Source: CAZZIZ01 sp964654535 (GTDB lineage: Bacteria; Bacteroidota; Bacteroidia; Chitinophagales; UBA2359). Taken from it: a DNA stretch of 19,815 nt. A program made the position numbers and the translations under genes. The stretch spans positions 1-19,815 of the forward strand of contig CAZZIZ010000043.1 of assembly GCA_964654535.1 (NCBI GenBank), given 5' to 3'. Positions 15,086-19,815 of this stretch are shown piece after piece. The notes beneath the pieces are model-generated. The model had not been told where the DNA came from, did no database searches, and worked only from the letters and a program-made list of their open reading frames with translations. Position 1 is the stretch's first letter. The number at the start of each line of letters is the position of its first letter.

Positions 15086-15391
15086 TTACACTTTTATTTC
15101 TACATCAACACCACTTGGAAGTTCCAATTTCATTAAGGCGTCAATTGTTTTAGAAGTTGAACTATATATATCTAAGAGTCTCTTGTAAGTACACAATTGA
15201 AACTGGTCTCTCGACTTCTTGTTTACGTGTGGACTTTTAATCACAGTGAAAACCTTACGCTTCGTTGGAAGTGGAATCGGACCAGTTACCACAGCACCCG
15301 TTGAGCGCACTGTTTTAACGATCTTCTCCGAAGATTTGTCTACTAAATTGTGATCGTAAGACTTTAGCTTTATTCTGATTCGTTGCGTCAT
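15086..15391 (-). CDS. rpsJ: 30S ribosomal protein S10
   Basis: S10 belongs to the 30S head and doubles as NusE in transcription antitermination with NusB. The 101-residue sequence has the start RIRIKLKSYDHNLVDKSSEK, the loop TGPIPLPTKRKVFTVIKSPH (about residues 37-56) and the ending LPSGVDVEIKV. It follows fusA by only 5 nt. The tuf gene that separates fusA and rpsJ in many other bacteria is absent. Confidence 0.98.
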   Translation of the reverse strand: MTQRIRIKLKSYDHNLVDKSSEKIVKTVRSTGAVVTGPIPLPTKRKVFTVIKSPHVNKKSRDQFQLCTYKRLLDIYSSTSKTIDALMKLELPSGVDVEIKV

Positions 15392-15396
15392 ATCTC

Positions 15397-17517
15397 TTAA
15401 TCTACCTGTACTTTACCTGTTGCTTTTGCAATTACCTCTTTGGCAATACCATCTGGCGCCGGATCATAGTGGCTAAACTCCATTGATGAAGTAGCACGAC
15501 CAGACGTGATGGTACGTAAACTAGTTACATAACCAAACATTTCAGATAAAGGCACTTTTGCTTTTATAACCTGAGCATTTCCTTTCATATCCATTCCTTC
15601 CATCAGACCTCTTCTTCTGTTCACGTCACTTACTACGTCTCCAGTATATTCTTCAGGAGTAATGATTTCCAATTTCATAATCGGCTCTAGAATTTGTGGC
15701 TTCGCCTGTGGTACAGCCGTACGGAAAGCAGACTTCGCTGCCAACTCAAATGACAATTGATCCGAATCCACTTGGTGGAATGAACCATCAAACAAACGCA
15801 CTTTCATCGCTACCACTTCGTAACCTGCAAGTACACCATTTTTCATAGCCATCTTGAAACCCTTCGAAACCGAAGGAATGAATTCACGTGGGATTGATCC
15901 TCCAGTAATTTCATTCACGAATACAAATCCTTCATCAGAACTCTCTAATTCTTCAGCCGTTGGCACCATCAATTCAAACTGAATATCCGCGAACTTACCA
16001 CGACCACCCGATTGCTTCTTGTAAACTTCACGGTGAGTGACAGCTCCACTGATACTCTCTTTATAATTAACCTGAGGATTACCCTGGTTGCATTCTACTT
16101 TAAACTCACGCTTCAAACGATCAACGATGATCTCAAGGTGAAGCTCACCCATTCCGCTAATTACAGTTTGCGCAGTTTCCTCGTCAAAAGACACTTTGAA
16201 CGTTGGATCTTCTTCAGCCAATTTTGCTAAAGCCATTCCCAACTTGTCCAAATCTTTTTGCGTCTTCGGCTCAATAGCCAAAGAGATTACAGGATCAGGG
16301 AACTCCATACTCTCCAATACAATTGGCGCTTTCAAGTCGCACAATGTATCTCCAGTTCTAATATCCTTAAATCCAACACCAGCACCAATATCACCTGCCT
16401 CAATCTGATCGATTGGGTTTTGCTTATTGGCGTGCATCTGGTAAATACGAGATATACGCTCTTTGTTATCCGAACGTGTATTCAATACATAACTACCAGC
16501 AGGAAGCGTACCAGAATAAACACGGAAAAAGGCCAATCGCCCAACAAATGGATCAGTAGCAATTTTAAAAGCCAAAGCTGCAAAAGGCTCATCAGCACTT
16601 GGCTTACGAGACTCTGGCTCATCTGTTTTAGGATTAATTCCTTCAATCGCATCAACGTCAAGCGGAGATGGCAAGTACTCTATAACACCATCCAAAACAG
16701 CCTGAACACCTTTGTTCTTAAATGCAGATCCACAGAACATTGGAATAATTGATAAATCACAAACCGCCGCACGGATAGCCGCTTTCAATTCAGCTTCAGT
16801 AATCGAATCTGGATCTTCGAAAAACTTCTCCATAATACCATCATCATACTCAGCAACCGCCTCAACCATTTTCTCACGGTATTCTTTTACCGTGTCAGCG
16901 ATATCATCAGGAATTGGAATCTCTTTGTAAGTCATTCCCTGCGTTTCATCATCCCAGATGATCGCTTTATTCGTAATCAAATCAACTACGCCACGGAAAT
17001 CATCTTCCGCACCAATAGGAATCTGCAAAGGCACCGGATTAGCACCCAACATATCGCGAACTTGACCAACAACATTTAAGAAGTCAGCACCCGAACGATC
17101 CATCTTGTTAACAAATCCAATACGAGGAACTTTATAACGGTTGGCTTGTCTCCAAACTGTTTCCGATTGTGGCTCAACACCACCAACAGCGCAGAACAAC
17201 GCAACCACACCATCCAATACACGCAATGAACGCTCCACCTCAACGGTAAAGTCAACGTGACCAGGGGTGTCAATAATATTTACTTGGTAAGCTGTATCTC
17301 TATATTTCCACTCGGTTTTGGTAGCTGCAGAAGTAATGGTAATACCTCTTTCCTGCTCTTGCTCCATCCAATCCATAGTGGCCGCACCATCGTGTACCTC
17401 TCCGATTTTGTGAGTGATACCAGTGTAGTAAAGAATACGTTCGGTGGTAGTGGTTTTTCCAGCATCAATGTGCGCTGCAATTCCAATATTTCGAACTTTT
17501 GTTAAATCTCTTGCCAT
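15397..17517 (-). CDS. fusA: Translation elongation factor G
   Basis: EF-G is the GTPase that drives tRNA-mRNA translocation and, with RRF, ribosome recycling. All G motifs are visible: AHIDAGKTT (15-23), RGITI (57-61), DTPGH (83-87) and NKMD (137-140). The later domains carry VGFKDIRTGDTL, SGMGELHLEIIVDRL (domain III) and, in domain IV/V, RRRGLMEGMD and EMFGYVTSLRTITSGRATSS. At 706 residues it is full length and canonical. It lies 33 nt after rpsG and 5 nt before rpsJ, joining the str and S10 gene sets. Confidence 0.98.
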   Translation of the reverse strand: MARDLTKVRNIGIAAHIDAGKTTTTERILYYTGITHKIGEVHDGAATMDWMEQEQERGITITSAATKTEWKYRDTAYQVNIIDTPGHVDFTVEVERSLRVLDGVVALFCAVGGVEPQSETVWRQANRYKVPRIGFVNKMDRSGADFLNVVGQVRDMLGANPVPLQIPIGAEDDFRGVVDLITNKAIIWDDETQGMTYKEIPIPDDIADTVKEYREKMVEAVAEYDDGIMEKFFEDPDSITEAELKAAIRAAVCDLSIIPMFCGSAFKNKGVQAVLDGVIEYLPSPLDVDAIEGINPKTDEPESRKPSADEPFAALAFKIATDPFVGRLAFFRVYSGTLPAGSYVLNTRSDNKERISRIYQMHANKQNPIDQIEAGDIGAGVGFKDIRTGDTLCDLKAPIVLESMEFPDPVISLAIEPKTQKDLDKLGMALAKLAEEDPTFKVSFDEETAQTVISGMGELHLEIIVDRLKREFKVECNQGNPQVNYKESISGAVTHREVYKKQSGGRGKFADIQFELMVPTAEELESSDEGFVFVNEITGGSIPREFIPSVSKGFKMAMKNGVLAGYEVVAMKVRLFDGSFHQVDSDQLSFELAAKSAFRTAVPQAKPQILEPIMKLEIITPEEYTGDVVSDVNRRRGLMEGMDMKGNAQVIKAKVPLSEMFGYVTSLRTITSGRATSSMEFSHYDPAPDGIAKEVIAKATGKVQVD

Positions 17518-17550
17518 GATATTTTGCTAAACGTGGTTGTTATTTGGGGA

Positions 17551-18018
17551 TTAAAATCTAAAATGAGAGAATGCTTTGTTTGCTTCGGCCATACGGTGGG
17601 TATCTTCTCTTTTCTTCACTGCAGCACCTTCACCTTTAGAAGCAGCTACAATTTCTGCAGATAGTTTGTCGGACATAGATCGACCGTTACGTTTACGTGA
17701 AAACGTAATCAGCCATTTCATTCCTTGTGCAATTTTACGTTCACCACGAATCTCAGATGGAATCTGGTAAGTCGCACCACCAACACGTCGGCTTCTTACT
17801 TCTACTCCCGGCATAATATTGTTCAATGCCTTTTTCCATACATCGTGTCCACTCTCTCCGGTTGCTTTCTCAACCTTATCCATAGCATCGTAAAATATTT
17901 TGAAGGCAGTACTCTTCTTACCGCTCATCATCATATTGTTTACGAAACGTGTCACCAAAGGATCTTTAAATACAGGATCCGGTGCTAAGTATCTTTTCTT
18001 GGCTCTGGTCTTTCTCAT
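17551..18018 (-). CDS. rpsG: 30S ribosomal protein S7
   Basis: S7 is the primary assembly protein of the 30S head and contacts the E-site tRNA. In E. coli it represses the str operon from a site in the rpsL-rpsG gap. Here that gap is only 9 nt, so the E. coli site is not present. The sequence starts MRKTRAKKRYLAPDPVFKDP, with RSRRVGGATYQIPSEIRGER (about residues 75-94) and EDTHRMAEANKAFSHFRF at the end. It is 155 residues, the usual length. Confidence 0.98.
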   Translation of the reverse strand: MRKTRAKKRYLAPDPVFKDPLVTRFVNNMMMSGKKSTAFKIFYDAMDKVEKATGESGHDVWKKALNNIMPGVEVRSRRVGGATYQIPSEIRGERKIAQGMKWLITFSRKRNGRSMSDKLSAEIVAASKGEGAAVKKREDTHRMAEANKAFSHFRF

Positions 18019-18027
18019 ATTACCTTA

Positions 18028-18402
18028 CTATTTCTTAGGTCTTTTCGTACCGTATTTAGAACGAGACTGCTTACGATCATTAACTCCAGCTGTATCCAGT
18101 GATCCACGAACTATCGTGTAACGAACCCCCGGAAGATCTTTTACCCTTCCTCCACGGATTAGTACTATAGAGTGTTCTTGTAGATTGTGTCCTTCACCAG
18201 GTATGTAGGCAATCACCTCACTACCGTTGGTCAAACGCACTTTGGCCACCTTACGTAGCGCCGAGTTTGGTTTTTTAGGCGTAGTCGTATAAACTCTTGT
18301 GCAAACACCACGTTTCTGTGGGCTTGAATTCAAGGCACGAGACTTACTCGCCATCTTGATGGTTTTACGACCTTTCCTAACTAGTTGTTGAATCGTTGGC
18401 AT
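18028..18402 (-). CDS. rpsL: 30S ribosomal protein S12
   Basis: S12 sits at the decoding centre and controls accuracy. The 124-residue protein begins MPTIQQLVRKGRKTIK and carries VYTTTPKKPNSALRKVAKVR and GGRVKDLPGVRYTIVRG. Lys43 and Lys88 (Lys42 and Lys87 in E. coli mature numbering) are both present, so the common streptomycin-resistance changes are absent. The ATG at 18402 is chosen because it begins the conserved MPTI; two further ATGs 4 and 8 nt upstream are in other frames and open 9-codon ORFs. It is the first gene of the cluster. Confidence 0.98.
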   Translation of the reverse strand: MPTIQQLVRKGRKTIKMASKSRALNSSPQKRGVCTRVYTTTPKKPNSALRKVAKVRLTNGSEVIAYIPGEGHNLQEHSIVLIRGGRVKDLPGVRYTIVRGSLDTAGVNDRKQSRSKYGTKRPKK

Positions 18403-18584
18403 TCATTCATTTTATATGGGCCTGAGAGAGAGGAGAAATTGAATACCACGGCCTCGTAGAAAACACTAACGCATTGAGCGTTAAGCTGTTAACTAAGAGG
18501 GAAGGCTTCTTCAAAATCCAATCGCATCAACCAGGCTTCCATTAGATTAACTCCGAAAGACCCCAGGTCCTTCGAAAAGAGGCA
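18403..18584 (-). promoter_or_regulatory. 5' leader of the rpsL operon
   Basis: About 180 nt separate the probable transcription start (near 18580) from rpsL. A 5' hairpin pairs CGAAGGACC with GGTCTTTCG (18554-18574, one G-U pair). A possible 17-codon ORF, MEAWLMRLDFEEAFPLS, spans 18542-18489. A 6-bp hairpin, TAACGC/GCGTTA (18467-18483), follows the ORF stop and leads to GTGTTTT, which is too weak to call a terminator. A pyrimidine tract lies at 18424-18438. Length and structure suggest post-transcriptional control of the operon; the mechanism is unknown. Confidence 0.5.
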
Positions 18585-18615
18585 CAAAAGTACATCTAAT
18601 TGTGGACTAAATCAA
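18585..18615 (-). promoter_or_regulatory. Main promoter of the ribosomal cluster
   Basis: On the minus strand TTG (18615-18613) is followed after 20 nt by TACTTTTG (18592-18585). Both fit the Bacteroidota primary sigma consensus TTG/TAnnTTTG, and the -7 octamer and spacing are the same as in the infA promoter. No other good candidate was found upstream of rpsL. Confidence 0.8.
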
Positions 18616-18815
18616 GCATTTACGCCATTTTGCTAGACAAGCAGTGCGTAATATTTCAGATCACCGAAAATCGAGCGAAATATCACTCGAAAAGGCCCAA
18701 ATACTCGGAATATATAGAGGCTTTACACGGACTTTCTTTCGGTTTACGCCTCCAAAAAATATCATATTTAACACGACCAATTATAGGTCATAATACTTCC
18801 TTCATTTAGTATATG
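18616..18815. other. Region upstream of the rpsL promoter, no recognised gene
   Basis: Nothing recognisable is encoded here. The only plus-strand open frame (about 18600-18809) has just a TTG start inside the rpsL promoter and a sequence without known motifs, so it is not called. It does end 6 nt before a strong plus-strand terminator, which leaves open an unannotated short plus-strand transcript. Confidence 0.4.
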
Positions 18816-18851
18816 AGAGCGCACCAACCAGAATTGGAGCGCTCTTTTTTT
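18816..18851 (+). terminator. Orphan plus-strand rho-independent terminator
   Basis: AGAGCGC (18816-18822) pairs with GCGCTCT (18839-18845), and inside it CCAA pairs with TTGG across one A/A mismatch, leaving a 6-nt loop. Seven T residues (18845-18851) follow. The orientation is plus only: on the minus strand the hairpin is preceded by the A tract and lacks a T tract. No convincing plus-strand gene precedes it. Confidence 0.8.
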
Positions 18852-18874
18852 GTTTTAGGGCCTGATTGATTTGG

Positions 18875-19043
18875 GAGTGCCCCTGCGCTCAATTATCTGG
18901 CTTCGCCAAAATTGAGCTTGGGTCGGGCTCTCGGCAGTCGCTCTGTGCTGTTTTGAGCAAAAAGTCCCTCCAGCTCTTAAGGAGCTGAGGTCTTTTCTTG
19001 CTCAAAACAACAGGAGCTTCAACAATGCCTCCATCCCTCACTC
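18875..19043 (-). ncRNA. Structured repeat element, right inverted copy
   Basis: Read on the minus strand this is the partner of the element at 306-467. A block from CAGCACAGAGCGAC to AGCCCGACCC matches the left copy over about 31 nt with two substitutions. Helices are the closing stem GAGTG (19043-19039) with CACTC (18879-18875), an 11-bp stem GTTTTGAGCAA with TTGCTCAAAAC (19008-18998 and 18960-18950), the inner CAGCTC/GAGCTG hairpin (18971-18987), and GCTCAATT with AATTGAGC capped by TGGC-GAA-GCCA (18887-18917). Stems differ in sequence from the left copy yet still pair. It lies between the RAYT gene and the rpsL promoter. Assignment to a named RNA family is unverified. Confidence 0.55.
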
Positions 19044-19060
19044 GAAACTATTCTTGTGAT

Positions 19061-19117
19061 TTGGTTCAAGTCTTCAGACTTGGACCCCACTCGCTAGGTC
19101 AAGTCTTCAGACTTGAC
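19061..19117. repeat. Pair of REP-like hairpins, right flank
   Basis: Two palindromes lie in tandem: CAAGTCT-TC-AGACTTG (19067-19082, 7-bp stem) and GTCAAGTCT-TC-AGACTTGAC (19098-19117, 9-bp stem). The unit begins with TTGGTTCAAGTCTTC (19061-19075), which recurs twice downstream of the RAYT gene. A further partial copy, GTCTTCAGACTTGG, is at 19177-19190, just before the RAYT start. Their position beside a RAYT gene supports calling them REP elements. Confidence 0.7.
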
Positions 19118-19127
19118 AAGCACTTAC

Positions 19128-19171
19128 TATTTCAGTGATGTTTCGCTGCGTAAGAAACTGCCAGTGAAATA
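19128..19171. repeat. Two-part hairpin upstream of the RAYT gene
   Basis: TATTTCA (19128-19134) pairs with TGAAATA (19165-19171), and inside it GTTTC (19140-19144) pairs with GAAAC (19154-19158), with an asymmetric internal loop and a 9-nt apical loop. It sits 36 nt before the chosen RAYT start. It could be a recognition hairpin of the transposase or part of the gene's own control region; the sequence does not decide between these. Confidence 0.45.
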
Positions 19172-19207
19172 ATGTTGTCTTCAGACTTGGCTGAGTATAT
19201 TAGTAAT

Positions 19208-19756
19208 ATGAGTAGAAAATATAATTTCAACAACCCTGCAGGCCTATACTTTACCAGCACCACAGTCATAGCTTGGACCGATCTATTCACCCGTCCGCTC
19301 TACAAGCACATCATCGTCGACAGTCTAAAATTTTGCAGAACAAATAAAGGTCTTCAACTATTTGCTTGGTGTTTAATGACCAATCACTTGCACTTGGTAT
19401 TCCGAATGAAAGAAGGCTTCCTAGCACAAAACTTCATGCGCGATTTTAAGAAATGGACTTCTGTCCAATTGCTAGAAGCAATTAAACAAAATGATAAAGA
19501 AAGCAGAAAAAAGTCCATTATGCATTCCTTTACAAATGCGGGGAACAAAAATGCTAATAATGAAAAATTTCAGCTTTGGATTCAAAACAATCATCCAATA
19601 GAACTAACGACAAACAAAATGATCGACGATTCGATTGACTACGTTCATAATAATCCTGTGGTTGCGGAAATAGTTGATAAGCCAGAGCATTATTTGTATA
19701 GTTCGGCTAGGGATTATGCGGGTATTCCTGGCTTGATTCCTTTGGATATTGAATAG
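19208..19756 (+). CDS. REP-associated tyrosine transposase (RAYT, HUH/Y1 family)
   Basis: The 182-residue protein belongs to the Y1 transposase (IS200-like) superfamily, whose members cut and join single-stranded DNA at hairpins. The HUH motif is His60-Leu-His62 in TNHLHLVF, and the likely catalytic Tyr145 lies in DYVHNNPVVAEIV. The ending HYLYSSARDYAG is typical of the Bacteroidota RAYT group. An in-frame ATG at 19172 exists, but the 12 extra codons are made of REP sequence and the family typically starts MSRKY, so 19208 is chosen. REP-like hairpins stand upstream and repeats downstream. The frame is intact, so it is potentially active. It is single-copy here, as expected for domesticated RAYTs. 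Confidence 0.88.
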   Translation: MSRKYNFNNPAGLYFTSTTVIAWTDLFTRPLYKHIIVDSLKFCRTNKGLQLFAWCLMTNHLHLVFRMKEGFLAQNFMRDFKKWTSVQLLEAIKQNDKESRKKSIMHSFTNAGNKNANNEKFQLWIQNNHPIELTTNKMIDDSIDYVHNNPVVAEIVDKPEHYLYSSARDYAGIPGLIPLDIE

Positions 19757-19778
19757 TTATAGCCAGTCTTCCCTTTTA

Positions 19779-19815
19779 TTGGTTCAAGTCTTCCCCTCGT
19801 TTGGTTCAAGTCTTC
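19779..19815. repeat. Tandem direct repeats TTGGTTCAAGTCTTC downstream of the RAYT gene
   Basis: The 15-mer TTGGTTCAAGTCTTC occurs at 19779-19793 and 19801-19815, with a third copy upstream of the RAYT gene at 19061-19075. The downstream copies are half-palindromes: the first is followed by CCCTCGT instead of the AGACTTG arm, and the second is cut by the window edge. A related AGTCTTCCC also occurs at 19765-19773. The array may continue beyond the window. Confidence 0.65.

Noticed and set aside
15392..15396. Expected tuf gene between fusA and rpsJ
   Set aside because: Only 5 nt separate the two genes, so tuf is absent here. This is ordinary for Bacteroidota and not a deletion.
18411..18445. 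GGGCCTGAGAGAG on the plus strand, resembling part of a TPP riboswitch, and CTCTCTCAGG on the minus strand, resembling the end of a glycine riboswitch
   Set aside because: The remaining conserved cores of both riboswitches are absent and the downstream genes do not fit.
18600..18809. 69-codon plus-strand open frame ahead of the orphan terminator
   Set aside because: It has only a TTG start, which lies inside the rpsL promoter, and no recognisable motif. The terminator is reported on its own instead.
19061..19075. GGTTCAAGTC resembling a tRNA T-arm
   Set aside because: No acceptor, D or anticodon arm surrounds it, and the same sequence occurs three times as part of REP-like repeats.
19172..19207. 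Earlier in-frame ATG for the RAYT gene
   Set aside because: The 12 extra codons translate REP sequence, and the family-typical N-terminus MSRKY starts at 19208.

Overview
The window is dominated by one unbroken minus-strand block of 33 translation and transcription genes, about 564-18402. It is the merged str, S10, spc and alpha ribosomal protein cluster: rpsL-rpsG-fusA, rpsJ to rpmC/rpsQ, rplN to rplO-secY, map-infA-rpmJ, then rpsM-rpsK-rpsD-rpoA-rplQ. The sequence points to Bacteroidota, probably a flavobacterial-type member. Both clear promoters have the form TTG-N20-TACTTTTG, which fits the Bacteroidota consensus TTG/TAnnTTTG. Most starts lack a strong Shine-Dalgarno sequence. S14 and L36 are single-cysteine, zinc-independent forms, and S3 and L17 have long low-complexity tails. 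tuf is absent between fusA and rpsJ. Genus or species cannot be named from what is visible.

Layout in plus coordinates: 1-59 is the first 19 codons of a minus-strand short-chain dehydrogenase running off the left edge. 60-563 is non-coding and holds a pair of REP-like hairpins (223-270), a structured element (306-467, plus strand) and the rplQ terminator (510-540). 564-18402 is the ribosomal cluster. 18403-18615 holds its promoter and a leader of about 180 nt with hairpins, a possible 17-codon upstream ORF and three staggered ATGs at the rpsL start. 18616-18815 holds nothing convincing, and a strong plus-strand terminator follows at 18816-18851. A second, inverted copy of the structured element lies at 18875-19043. 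A REP hairpin pair, a further hairpin and a REP-associated tyrosine (HUH) transposase gene come next, and then direct repeats that run off the right edge.

The cluster supplies ribosomal proteins of both subunits, EF-G, IF-1, the RNA polymerase alpha subunit, the SecY channel and methionine aminopeptidase, with genes mostly 1-33 nt apart or overlapping. A second promoter inside the 3' end of map probably allows separate expression of infA-rpmJ and the alpha genes. The long structured gap before rpsD is a candidate S4 autoregulatory site.

The least ordinary part is the flanks. Two copies of a structured element of about 165 nt sit in inverted orientation on either side of the cluster. Their conserved blocks are nearly identical, their stems differ in sequence but keep pairing, and the closing helix shows a compensatory C:G to A:T change. 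Each copy has two REP-like hairpins just outside its 5' end, and one lies beside a RAYT gene.
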